A stretch of DNA of 64,000 bases from Megalopta genalis. Lineage: Eukaryota > Arthropoda > Insecta > Hymenoptera > Halictidae. Both the position numbers and the translations under genes were made by a program. The first letter of the stretch is position 1, and each line of letters begins with the position of its first letter. Shown here piece after piece: positions 42,301 through 52,861 of the stretch. The DNA lies in NCBI RefSeq assembly GCF_051020955.1, contig NW_027476164.1:124001-188000 (forward strand), in the 5' to 3' direction. Below the pieces are notes generated by a model, which was not told the origin of the DNA, ran no database searches, and saw only the letters and a program-made list of their open reading frames with translations.

Positions 42301-45300
42301 TTGAAGCTAAACCATTTGATTCGTTTGGACTTGAAGCTAAGCCTTCTACTTCGCATTAATTTGAAGCTAAATCATGTGATTCGCGTGGATTTGAAGCTAA
42401 CTCGTTTGTTTCGCATGCATATGAAGCTAAATCATGTATAACACAAGTATTTGAAGCTAAAGCATTTGATTCGCATTGATTTGAAGCTAAGCCTTCTACT
42501 TCGCATTGATTAGAAGCTAAATCATATGTTTCTCTTGTATTTGAAGCTAACTCGTTTGTTTCACCTCCATTTGAAGCTATATCATGTATATCACAAGTAT
42601 TTTAAGCTAAACCATTTGTTTCGCATGGATTTGAAGCTAAACAATGTGTTTCGTATGAATTTGAAGCTAAATCATGTGTTTCGTATGGATTTGAAGCTAA
42701 CTCGTTTGTTTTGCCTGCATTTGAAGCTGAATCATGTATATCACAATTATTTGAAGCTAAACCATTTGTTTAGCATGGTTTCGAAAATAAGCATTCTATT
42801 TCGCATTGATTTGAAGCTAAATCATGTGTTTCGCATGGATTTGAAGCTAACTCGTTTGTTTCACCTGCATTTGATGCTATATCATGTATATCACAATTAT
42901 TTGAAGCTAAACCATTTGTTTCGCATGGATTCGAAGATAAGCCTTCTACTTCGCATGCAATTCAAGCTAAATCATGTGTTTCGTTTGGACTTGAAACTAA
43001 CACGATTGTTTCGGCTGCTTATGAAGCTAAATCATGTATAACACAAGTATTTGAAGCTAAACCATTTGATTCGTTTGGACTTGAAGCTAAGCCTTCTACT
43101 TCGCATTAATTTGAAGCTAAATCATGTGTTTCGCATGGATTTGAAGCTAAATCATGTGTTTCGTTTGGACTTGAAACTAACTCGATTGTTTCTGCTGCTT
43201 ATGAAGCTAAATCATGTATAACACAAGTATTTGCAGCTAAACCATTTGATTCGTTTGGACTTGAAGCTAAGCCTTCTACTTCGCATTGATTTGAAGCTAA
43301 ATCATGTGTTTCGCATGGATTTGAAGCTAATTCGTTTGTTTCTCCTGCATTGGAAGCTAAATCATTTATATCACAAGTATTTGAAGCTAAACCATTTGAT
43401 TCGCATGGAGTCGATGATAAGCCTTCTACTTCGCATGAATTTGAAGCTAAATCATGTCTTTAGTTTGGATTTGAATCTAACTCGATAGTTTCGGCTGCAT
43501 ATGAAGCTAAATCATGTATAACACAAGTATTTGAAGCTAAAGCATTTGATTCGCATGGATTTGAAGCTAAGCCTTCTACTTCGCATTGATTTGAAGCTAA
43601 ATCATGTGTTTCTCTTGGATTTGAAGCTAACTCGTTTGTTTCACCTGCATTTGAAGCTATATCATGTATATCACAATTATTTGAAGCTAAACCATTTGTT
43701 TAGCATGGTTTCGAAAATAAGCATTCTATTTCGCATTGATTTGAAGCTAAATCATGTGTTTCGCATGGATTTGAAGCTAACTCGTTTGTTTCACCTGCAT
43801 TTGATGCTATATCATGTATATCACAATTATTTGAAGCTAAACCATTTGTTTCGCATGGATTCGAAGATAAGCCTTCTACTTCGCATGCAATTCAAGCTAA
43901 ATCATGTGTTTCGTTTGGACTTGAAACTAACACGATTGTTTCGGCTGCTTATGAAGCTAAATCATGTATAACACAAGTATTTGAAGCTAAACCATTTGAT
44001 TCGTTTGGACTTGAAGCTAAGCCTTCTACTTCGCATTAATTTGAAGCTAAATCATGTGATTCGCGTGGATTTGAAGCTAACTCGTTTGTTTCGCATGCAG
44101 TTGAAGCTAAATCATGCATATCACAAGTATTTGAAGCTAAACCATTTGTTTCGCATGGTTTCGAAAATAAGCATTCTATTTCGCATTGATTTGAAGCTTA
44201 ATCATGTGTTGCGCATGGATTTGAAGCTAACTCGTTTGTTTCACCTGCATTTGAAGCTATATCATGTATATCACAAGTATTTGAAGCTAAACCATTTGTT
44301 TCGCATGGATTCGAAGATAAGCATTCTACTTCGCATTGATTTGAAGCTAAATCATGTCTTTTGTTTGGATTTGAAACTAACTCGATTGTTTCGGCTGCAT
44401 ATGAAGCTAAATCATGTATAACACAAGTATTTGAAGCTAAAGCCTTTGATTCGCATGGATTTGAAGCTAAGCCTTCTACTTCGCAGTGATTTGAAGCTAA
44501 ATCATGTGTTTCTCTTGTATTTGAAGCTAACTCGTTTGTTTCACCTCCATTTGAATCTATATCATGTATAACACAAGTATTTGAAGCTAAACCATTTGTT
44601 TCGCATGGATTTGAAGCAAAACAATGTGTTTCGAATGAATTTGAAGCTAAATCATGTGTTTCGTATGGATTTGAAGCTAACTCGATTGTTTTGCCTGCAT
44701 TTGAAGCTGAATCATGTATATCACAAGTATTTGAAGCTAAACTGTTTGATTGGCATAGATTTGAAGCTAAGCCTTCCACTTCGCATTGATTTGAAGATAA
44801 ATCATGTGATTCGCGTGGATTTGAAGCTAACTCGTTTGTTTCGCATGCAGTTGAAGCTAAATCATGCATAAAACAAGAATTTGAAGCTCAACTATTTGTT
44901 TCGCATGGATCTCAAGCTAAACAATGTGCTTCGAATGAATTTGAAGCTAAATCATGCGTCTCGCATGGATTTGAATCTAACTCGATTGTTTCGTCTGCAT
45001 GATTTGATGCTAAATCATGTGCTTCGCACGGATTTGAATCTATCTCGTTTGTTTTGCCTGCAGTTGAAGCTGAATCATGTATATCACATGTATTTGAAGC
45101 TAAACCATTTGATTCGTTTGGACTTGATGCTAAGCCTTCTACTTCGCATTAATATGAAGCTAAATCATGTGATTCGCGTGGATTTGATGCAAACTCGTTT
45201 GTTTCGCATGCAGTTGAAGCTAAATCATGTATATCACAAGTATTTGAAGATAAACCATTTGTTTCGCATGGATTCGAAGATAAGCCTTCTACTTCGCATG

Positions 45301-47446
45301 AATTTGAAGCTAAATCATGTGTTTCGCATGGATTTGAAGCTAACACGTTTGTTTCGCATGCAGTTGAAGTTAATTCATATATAAAACAAGAATTTGAAGC
45401 TAAACTATTTGTTTCGCATAGATTTGAAGCTGATCCTTCTACTTCGCATTGATTTGAAGCTACATCATGTGTTTCGCTTAGATTTGAATCTACCTCGATT
45501 GTTTCGCATGCAGTTGAAGCTGAATCATGTATATCACATGTGTTTCAAGCTGTACCATTTGATTCGCATGGATATGACTTTGAGCCTTCTACCTCGCATT
45601 GATTTGAAGCTACATCTAGTGTTTCGCTTGGATTTGAAGCTAACACGTCTCTTTCACATGCAGTTGAAGCTAAATCATGTATATCACAAATATTTGAATC
45701 TAAACTATTTGATTCGCATGAATATTAAGGTGAACCATGTGTATCGTATTAATTTGAGGTTAAATCATGTGTTTCGCTTGGATTTGAAGCTAACACGTCT
45801 GTTTCACATGCAGTTGAAGCTAAATCATGTATATCACAAATATTTGAAGCTGAACCATTTGTTTCGCATGGATTCGAAGATAAGCCTTCAACTTCGCATG
45901 AAATTGAAGCTAAATCATGTGTTTCGTTTGGACTTGAAACTAACTCGATTGTTTCTGCTGCTTATGAAGCTAAATCATTTATAACACAAGTATTTGAAGC
46001 TAAACCATTTGATTCGTTTGGACTTGAAGCTAAGCCTTCTACTTCGCATTAATTTGAAGCTAAATCATGTGATTCGCGTGGATCTGAAACTAACTCGTTT
46101 GTTTCGCATGCAGTTGAAGCTAAATCATGCATATCACAAGTATTTGTATCTAAACCATTTATTTCGCATGGATTCGAAGATGAGCATTGTACTTCGCATT
46201 GATTTGAAGCTAAGCCTTCTACTTCGCAGTGATTTGAAGCTAAATCATGTGTTTCTCTTGTATTTGAAGCTAACTCGTTTGTTTTGCCTGCATTTGAAGC
46301 TGAATCATGTATATCACAAGTATTTGAAGCTAAACTGTTTGATTGGCATAGATTTGAAGCTAAGCCTTCCACTTCGCATTGATTTGAAGATAAATCATGT
46401 GATTCGCGTGGATTTGAAGCTAACTCGTTTGTTTCGCATGCAGTTGAATCTAAATCATGCATAAAACAAGAATTTGAAGCTAGACTATTTGTTTCGCATG
46501 GATTCGAAGATAAGCCTTCTACTTCGCATTGATTTGAAGCTAAATCATGTGTTTCGCTTGGATGTGAAGCTAACGTGTTTTCTTCGCATGCAGTTGAAGC
46601 TAAATCATGCATAGAACAAGAATTTGAAGCTAAACTATTTGTTTCGCATGGATTTGAAGCTAAACAATGTGCTTCGAATGAATTTGAAGCTGAGTCATGT
46701 GTTTCGCATGGATTTGAAGCTAACTCGTTTGTTTCGCATGCAGTTGAAGCTAAATCATGTATATCACAAGTATTTGAATCTAAACCATTTGATTCGCATG
46801 AATATTAAGGTGAACCATGTGTATCGTATGAATTTGAGGTTAAATCATGTGTTTCGCTTGGATTTGAAGCTAACACGTCTGTTTCACATGCAGTTGAAGC
46901 TAATTCATGTATATCACAAATATTTGAAGCTGAACCATTTGTTTCGCATGGATTCGAAGATAAGCCTTCAACTTCGCATGAAATTGAAGCTAAATCATGT
47001 GTTTCGTTTGGACTTGAAACTAACTCGATTGTTTCTGCTGCTTATGAAGCTAAATCATGTATAACACAAGTATTTGAAGCTAAACCATTTGATTCGTTTG
47101 GATTCGAAGATAAGCCTTCTACTTCGCATTAATTTGAAGCTAAATCATATGATTCGCGTGGATCTGAAGATAACTCGTTTGTTTCGCATGCAGTTGAAGC
47201 TAAATCATGCATATCACAAGTATTTGAATCTAAACCATTTATTTCGCATGGATTCGAAGATAAGCATTGTACTTCGCATTGATTTGAATCTAAATGATGT
47301 GTTTCGCATGGATTTGAAGCTAGCTCGTTCATTTCGCCTGCATTTGAAGCTAAATCATTTATATCACAAGTATTTGCGCTAAACCATTTGTTTCGCATGG
47401 ATTTGAAGCTAAACAATGTGTTTCGAATGAATTTGAAGCTAAATCA

Positions 47447-47938
47447 TGTCGGTGTGGACGTGTGCTGTCTCAAAAGTGTGCTGATTCGTTGATGCTATTT
47501 TCGATGTGATTGTCTAGTTGGTTCGAAGTCCGCCCACGTGGACCCCGTTGCAGGAAAGTAACATTGTGGGGGATGGTTGATCCTCTCGTTGCCTTGTGTC
47601 TGCGAGTTTCGCGGGTTCGACTCTGACAGGTAATAATCCCAAGAAGTTCCGTAACTCTGGGCAATGGTAAACGGAAACTGGAGAACTTAATGTTGGAATT
47701 TGGCATGCTAGGCGAAAGTGGCAATATCCTTATGGATATTATATTATATATATTATAATACCTTTATAGGTATTGTCTTCGGATTTCTTGGGTTTAGTAC
47801 TTGTCTTATAATCGGAAGGTGAGATATTTTACGGCACGGATTGCTAGAGACGTGGCTATCGTACGTAACTCGCACAAATGATGGACAAGAAAAGAATAAA
47901 GTAATAAAACAATTTGGCCGGTTCGGGCCGGCTGAACA
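47447..47938 (-). mobile_element. 3' LTR of BEL/Pao-like element A
   Basis: On the minus strand the segment begins TGTTCAGCCGG right after a polypurine tract (47941-47950) and ends ...CACACCGACA at the satellite junction, so it has TG...CA ends and is about 492 bp long. It contains an AT-rich, TATA-like stretch around 47735-47775 made of two perfect short palindromes (47723-47740 and 47757-47774). The flanking satellite bases aatca (47442-47446) would be the target-site duplication if the element inserted directly into the array; the matching copy on the other side is not present. Confidence 0.65.
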
Positions 47939-48086
47939 TCCTCCCCCCGTTGAGAGAGGGTATCGATCAATACTGCACTATATGTTTAAATCTGAATTGC
48001 AACCCAATAAACTGATTATGGTGTAGAGGCAGCAACAATGCTAGTGACGGGATTCTGATGTTTGTTTCTTGGTAGGACCAATAAGA

Positions 48087-48895
48087 TTAGGTATGTCCTT
48101 CATCTCGCCGTATGGTATACAGAGTCGTTTGGACACCTGCATGTAGTTGAGCGCGGTGTCCGCTTTCAATGATCACGGACGTAATCCGTACCTTTGGGAG
48201 AATTAGGGGGTGTTCCTGGTTGAAGGGCATTGGTGAATGCTTTAAGCGTCCACCGACTCGCAGCATCCTGTCATCATCTAGGAAGGGGTTCAATTGTTGC
48301 AATTTACCCTTCACTGTCTGATTCTTGGTGAGGCATCGAATTTCTTCTGCGAAGAAAGTTGGACTTTGTTGGATGATTTCCACCGAAGACAATATGCAAT
48401 GACTCGCTGCATCTTCGTCCATGATGAGTATCTCTCTAGAAAGGATATGTCTGATAGCATTGTCGCTAGACAGATTGCGGTTTTTTGCTCTAGAACTATC
48501 GACGGTACGGCACCTTCCCAGAGTGGCCAAATGGGTGGTTCTTCGTGTAGCCATTCTGGGCCGTGGTACCAGATTGATGATCGTAGGAATTCTTCTGGTG
48601 TTTGACCTCTTGAGATTAAGTCAGCGGGGTTATCGGTGGTAGGCACGTGGCTCCAATTTTCCACGTTGGTTTTGCTTTGAATTTCTGCGGCTCTGCTTGC
48701 TACGAATGTCTTTAAAAGATGTGGGGACGTTTGTAGCCAGTGGAGAACTATTGTAGATTCGGTCCAAAAGGTGGTATGTTTGATTGGTAGCTGCAGGGCC
48801 TCTCGTACTGTGTCTGGTATAATGATGATAGCAGAAGGGCGCCGCAAAGTTCGATGCGAGGAATTGACTGAGTCTTCAGAGGTGCGACCTTGCAT
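48087..48895 (-). pseudogene. BEL pol fragment: end of RNase H and start of integrase (element A)
   Basis: Two overlapping frames are needed. The upstream frame (48311-48895) carries the RNase H tail with the motif DNPADLISRGQTPEEF and the preceding tryptophan-rich tract. The downstream frame (48087-48554) carries the BEL integrase N-terminal region, with LNPFLDDDRMLRVGGRLKHS and a zinc-binding HRAQLHAG motif. The reading frame changes near 48310-48350. The coding signal stops just after the zinc-binding histidines, and the DDE catalytic core is absent. This is the inactive remainder of a retrotransposon polyprotein; the family assignment is strong because motif order and spacing match element B. 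Confidence 0.8.
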
Positions 48896-49964
48896 TTCGC
48901 GACTAAAATGGTGACATGGACATGGCCATGTTCGTCAATTGAACGCATGTATATGCAAGCGCCAAAGGCGCGTTCACTGGCGTCACAAAAACCGCGCAAT
49001 TCGAGTTCTTTTGCTCCGGTAGCGATGGTTTTCCTTTGGAACACGACATCGTTCAGGAGTGGTAGTCTCTGATAATATTGGATCCATTCGGTATGGATCT
49101 CCATCGGTAGTGACTCGTCCCAGTCTACCTCCATGGTCCAGAGCTTCTGGAGCAGAATCTTCGCCACAATGATTACCGGGCTCAGAAGCCCTAATGGGTC
49201 GTAGATCTTCGCGATTTCGGAACTTATTGACCTTTTGGTGATGGGTCCGATGGATTTGGATGTGGTGACCGCGTAAGAAATGGAGTCGTCCGATGAATTC
49301 CACACAACTCCGAGCGTTTTTATTGTGGATGACTCTCCGAGCTGAGGCCTTTTATTCAGGTTTTCCTCTGCCAAACCTTGCAATAGGGCTGGATGGTTAG
49401 ACGCCCATTGTCGGATGTTTAACCCTGCTGTGTTTAGCAGGTTTGTTAAGTCTTCCCGTAATGAGAGAGCTTCATCAAGAGTCGACGCCCCCGTAATCGC
49501 GTCGTCGATATAGAAATCCCGGGTCAATGCCTGTGCCGCTTTGGGAAACTGATGTCCCTCGTCTTGCGCAAGCTGTGTGAGGCATCGAATCGCAAGATAT
49601 GGTGCTGCGGAGAGTCCAAATGTGACGTGTTTAATTCGAATGTTTTCACGATTCCGGTACTGTCGCGCCAAAGGATGCGTTGGCATTTCCGGTCTTCTGG
49701 ACGGACGAGAAATTGACGGTACATCTTTTCGATGTCACCTGTCAATACGTATTGGTGATTGTCGAGTCTAAGTAAAATATACAGAAGATCGTCTTGGATT
49801 TTTGTCCCAGTAAGCAGTGTGTCGTTGAGGGCAGTTCCTGACGTCGTAGCTGCTGACCCATCGAATACTACTCGCAACTTGGTGATTAGGCTCGTAGTTT
49901 TCATCACTACGTGATGTGGTAAATAATGGGGTGAGTAGCAGGGGCACTCCCCCCGATTACCCAT
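48748..49964 (-). pseudogene. BEL reverse transcriptase and RNase H, frameshifted (element A)
   Basis: The upstream frame (49524-49964) holds the RT fingers and palm start: YLPHHVVMK, RVVFDGSA and TGDIEKMYRQF, the first catalytic aspartate region. Near 49620 the frame shifts, and the second frame (48748-49686) continues with VTFGLSAAPYLAI, the catalytic FYIDD box, the connection region and an RNase H-like domain with GFCDASERAFGACIY. The sequence immediately upstream of YLPHH comes directly after the protease, so roughly the usual linker region between them has been deleted. Expected role in a live element: copying RNA into DNA in a virus-like particle. Here it is broken. Confidence 0.85.
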
Positions 49965-50490
49965 CCTAGTCGAGTTTTTTGCATGTACAGATCTGGACCA
50001 TTGGGAGGTGAAAGGTTGATCTGTCCAATGCTTAAGATAGAGAGAGCTGCCCCAGCGCCCAAGAGAAGATCGACTGGAGCGGAGAGATGGAAACTTGGGT
50101 CGGCCAAAAGAAGATTTTTTGACACGCTTATGCGAGATCGGTCAATTGTTTGACCGGGACTGCATGATGAAATGGTCGGGATAACGAGGAATGTTAACGT
50201 CCGTTGATAGTTGCTAATTCGAGATTTGATGGTAGCCGTAACCGCGTGTTTCGCGTAGGTCGTCATGGTATTGACAGCTCCAATGGGAAATAAACATTTA
50301 TTATGTGGAAGTCCGAGTCTTTTTGCGAGAGATTCACTCATGAAATTAGTGGTTGCGCATGTGTCGATTAAGGTTCGGCATTGGATTGGTTGAGTCTGAT
50401 TGTTCAAGATGGAAACCTGTGCTGTGACTAAGAGTTCATTTGTTATCGTGTTTGCAATGTAGGTGTGGTGGTTCTGTATTCCCGTCGGAG
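49907..50490 (-). pseudogene. BEL aspartic protease region (element A)
   Basis: The frame is open from about 50490 to 49907 and shows the BEL protease signature TLIDTCATTNFM, followed by LLADPSFHLSAPVDLLLG and GWVIGGSAP, which match the same positions in element B. The upstream part reads into ELLVTAQVSIL, the normal lead-in to the protease, and ends at a stop. Zinc-knuckle gag sequence that should precede it is absent. The catalytic Asp-Thr is present, with Cys instead of the Ser/Gly common in other aspartic proteases, a variant I associate with BEL elements. A pseudogene fragment because gag and the linker are missing. Confidence 0.8.
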
Positions 50491-50621
50491 TTCAGAAGCC
50501 GCGAGTCATTGTGGTGATGAGGACTGGAATTCGTCGGGCCTCTTTGACCTCGTGGGTGAGTTAAATGGAACCGCGCGGTTCTGATTATTCTTAGGCTGAT
50601 GCAACAATCTGTTTCGCACTT

Positions 50622-50639
50622 ATCCGGCTCGAGGGACCA
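50622..50639 (-). promoter_or_regulatory. Second primer-binding site (element A)
   Basis: On the minus strand this reads tggtccctcgagccggat, complementary to the 3' end of tRNA-Tyr including CCA, with one mismatch. It follows cgacacattc, which looks like the last bases of another LTR. It lies only 12 bases beyond the complete primer site of the neighbouring B-type LTR. Confidence 0.7.
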
Positions 50640-50651
50640 GAATGTGTCGCG

Positions 50652-50670
50652 GATCCGGCTCGAAGGACCA
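50652..50670 (-). promoter_or_regulatory. Primer-binding site next to the left B-type LTR
   Basis: Minus-strand tggtccttcgagccggatc matches the complement of the tRNA-Tyr 3' end and sits four bases (tttt) after the LTR end ...CACACA. A primer site belongs after a 5' LTR, so this copy shows the left LTR is joined to leader sequence as in a tandem element. Confidence 0.75.
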
Positions 50671-50674
50671 AAAA

Positions 50675-51750
50675 TGTGTGTGCGAAGCGAGTCGAGCTTT
50701 TTCGACCCGCGATTGCGTTCGCTCGTTAGCGAATTTATGCCACGGATGAGGATTCTACGGAATACCTCGTGATCTGGCTCGAAGTATCAATGTAACGGTT
50801 GATACTGAGCCGAATTGCAATCTCCCACTATTCCGTCGGTGTGGTTCCTGCCCGATCGGCCGCGTCGTGGTCGTGAAGATTGACGAAGTGCCCGAAAGAG
50901 TCTGTCCGATTGACTCCGGATGAACGACTCGAACGATTCGAACGACTCCGTGTGAACTCGAGAGAGTGTCCGATTCACTGACTGCCCGAATGCACGACCC
51001 CTTATCACCGACTGTAATGTACTCGAGAGCTAGAGCTAGAGCGAGAGAGAGAGAGAGAGAGAGAGCCGCACCCCGACTGGTCGCGTTGTTTTATACAGGT
51101 TACCCCCACTTGAGATTCCTGAAGGAACCTTCACCTCCACGCCGGGATGCACTGATTGGTTTTTCGCGAATATTACGATTTTCCAATCAGTGTCCTCTAA
51201 ACGTTTTGTCGCCACCCTCTCGTATCGTCCTACACGGGCCTTGTCTAGGAGAGGGGGGTGTCGCGTAGTTGCGTGGTCGGGAGGTCCCCTGGGGCCTGAG
51301 ATATCGTCCCAGCTGTTACGCAGGGTTTGAAGCACTTGTTTTTTTTAAAGGAGCTGGAAAGCTATGGCTTTTCAGCGTGTCTTTTATTTTACAATATTCC
51401 ACAAATTAATTCACACCGGTCTGGGACCTTGTCCGCCGCGCACAATATGCACCTCCGGATTACCGATTGTAATGTCAATCAATCACTGATGCGTGCATAA
51501 TTAGCTCCCTACTTATACCCGCGTCTTATCTCTTGTAGGGACTGAGAGTGGGGCGGGAAAGGTCAGCGTTACACCAGCGACGGTTGGGACTAAACTTTCC
51601 CTAGACCCGTTAAAATTCTCAAGTTTTATGACGGGGTTGTTTTCCGGGCCTTTCGGGTCTACGACGCGTCGCGGTCATTAAAAAGACGGAAGACACTGCA
51701 CAGATGTTCGGCAGATGGAAAAAAGGTTTCCGTCTCTTTAGATGATCCTC
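50675..51750 (-). mobile_element. Left LTR of BEL/Pao element B, with an inserted small LTR
   Basis: 50675-51313 is nearly identical to 56921-57554 and lies between the element B polypurine tract and a primer site. On the minus strand it carries a TATA box (tgtataaaacaacgcg at about 51086-51102), a (GA)n tract at about 51040-51065 and ends ...CACACACA. The segment 51579-51750 is the outer part of the LTR and has no counterpart at the right end. It is interrupted by a 260-bp foreign LTR (51314-51573). Two ORFs of about 100 codons in this LTR are incidental. Confidence 0.8.
51314..51573 (-). mobile_element. Small solo LTR (family S) inserted in the left B LTR
   Basis: The segment has TGT...ACA ends (TGTTACGC...GCGTTACA on the plus strand) and, in minus orientation, a TATA box (gggtataagtaggg) and an AATAAA-type signal (gtaaaataaaagac). 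It is flanked by perfect 5-bp duplications ccagc (51309-51313 and 51574-51578), the expected mark of an LTR element that later lost its interior. It is about 90 percent identical by eye to the inverted copy at 57555-57817. Confidence 0.85.
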
Positions 51751-51751
51751 G

Positions 51752-51763
51752 CTCCCCCCGTTG
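51752..51763 (-). promoter_or_regulatory. Polypurine tract of element B
   Basis: Minus-strand caacggggggag lies about 100 bp downstream of the integrase stop. The same motif precedes the 3' LTR of element A at 47941-47950. It would prime plus-strand DNA synthesis and marks the start of the 3' LTR. Confidence 0.7.
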
Positions 51764-51852
51764 AGCGACCGAGTCGGTCAATACACGATCAGCGTACCTA
51801 TTAACTAAATAGATCGCGATGCACTGGGTTGCTTGCGGTATGTTTAAAAATG

Positions 51853-52861
51853 TCTCTAAACACTGTTCTCGATGGGCAGAGGTGCCAGTTGTCTCACGTT
51901 CCGCTTGTAGACTCCTTGGGAAGTCCGCACGGTCACGACCCTGGCGACGTCGTCCTTTCCTGGGTGAAGTTGTGCCACACAACCGAGACGCCACTGCAGT
52001 GGTGGAAGATTATCCTCCTTCAGGACGACGATGGTGCCCTCGGTGATGTTGGGCGACCCCTTGGTCCACCCTTGGCGAACGTTGAGTTGGTTGATGTATT
52101 CCTTGTACCGGCGGGACGAAAAGTCTTGTTTGACCTTTTGGATATGTTGCCAATTGAACAGTCGGTTGCTGGGCGTTTTTCTGAAATCAATCTCAGGAAA
52201 ACTCGTCAAGGAATCACCAATCAAGAAGTGGCCAGGAGTGAGTGCGATGGGATCGTTCGGGTCGGAAGATAGAGGAGTCAAGGGTCTGGAATTGAGTTTG
52301 GCTTCGACCTCTATTACGAAGGTGTTGAACTGCTCGAATGAGAACAGTTCTTCTCCCACCACTCGCTTCACATGGTGTTTGAAGCATTTGACGGCGGCTT
52401 CCCAAAGGCCGCCAAAATTCGGAGACAGCGCCGAGATGAAGTGCCACGAGATTTGCTTCTCCGTTAGGAAGTGGCGGATTTTGTTCTCCCCATTGTGCAA
52501 GATCTCGTGTATCTCGGACATCATGTTGTTCGCACCAACGAAATTGGTGCCGTTGTCCGAATAGATCTTTTCACAGATCTCCCTCCGCGAAATGAATCGT
52601 CGCAAAGCCCCGATAAATGTCTCTGTGGTCATGTCGCTTACGACTTCAAGGTGTATTGCCTTCGTTGAGAAACAAATGAAGACGGCAACGAACACCTTGA
52701 GTCGAGTGCGATTGCGATGTCGTCGCTCCTTTATATAAAAGGGACCACAATAGTCCACGCCGCAATTGGAAAACGGGCGGTGCTCGGTCACTCGTGCGGC
52801 GGGTAGGTTTGCAGGTTGTGGCAGGTGGGTCCACACGGAAGCACTTGACGCACCGCCTCAC
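51853..52861 (-). pseudogene. BEL integrase core and C-terminal domain (element B)
   Basis: The main frame (51853-52836) carries a complete DDE integrase core: GVDYCGPFYIK (first Asp), IYSDNGTNFVGA (second Asp) and GLWEAAVKCF (Glu). A DUF5641-type C-terminal domain follows, with PLQWRLGCVAQLHPGKDD and VRQLAPLP before the stop. The preceding zinc-finger piece RRCVKCFRVDPPA is in another frame (52800-52861), so there are frameshifts near 52860 and 52810-52836. The role in an intact element is insertion of the cDNA into chromosomes. The catalytic residues remain, but the polyprotein could not be made in one piece. The polypurine tract and LTR lie just downstream. Confidence 0.9.

Larger units (their letters stand above)
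1..47446. repeat. 47-kb tandem array of a 30-bp unit (satellite/minisatellite)
   Basis: Almost every 30 bases the core tttgaagct recurs, followed by a variable middle and usually a cgcatggat-like end. Five unit types recur: A (aactcgtttgtttcgcctgc...), B (aaatcatgtgtttcgcatgg...), C (aagccttctacttcgcattg...), D (aaaccatttgtttcgcatgg...) and E (aaatcatgtatatcacaagt...). On the plus strand the usual order is A-E-D-C-B. The array is already under way at base 1 and stops abruptly at 47446, where an LTR begins. Unit length is a multiple of three and two frames lack systematic stops, so long open stretches (up to about 400 codons) appear on both strands. They are broken by 1-2 bp slips and recurring stop variants, so I annotate satellite DNA rather than a gene. 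Function unknown. Confidence 0.95.
20340..47446. repeat. Array: pentamer domain, 150-bp higher-order unit
   Basis: Most of this domain follows the order A-E-D-C-B, five 30-mers or about 150 bp per cycle. Multiples of 150 bp define larger copies. A block starting gaagctaaactacttgtttcg recurs at 33239, 33839 and 34439 (600-bp steps). Segments with ttagcatggtttcgaaaat recur near 42028, 42770 and 43705. One-base deletions (gtttgttcgcatgcag near 26840, 28725 and 36375) are shared among copies. Confidence 0.85.
47939..50621 (-). mobile_element. Internal region of degenerate BEL/Pao element A
   Basis: Between a polypurine tract at 47941-47950 and a tRNA-Tyr-like primer-binding site at 50622-50639 lie fragments of a BEL-type pol in the order expected for minus-strand transcription: protease, RT, RNase H and the integrase zinc-binding start. 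Gag is absent: only about 130 bp separate the primer site from the protease frame. The protease-to-RT linker is deleted and the integrase core is missing. From 47951 to 48086 I see only non-coding remnants next to the polypurine tract. Confidence 0.85.

Noticed and set aside
1..47446. CRISPR array
   Set aside because: Regular ~30-bp spacing is superficially similar, but there are no unique spacers: units are contiguous and all related, and the neighbours are eukaryotic transposons.
50966..51268. Plus-strand ORF of 100 codons, also at 57204-57509
   Set aside because: Both lie inside the two B LTR copies, antisense to their transcription, and contain the (GA)n tract giving Arg-Glu repeats. An artefact of LTR sequence.
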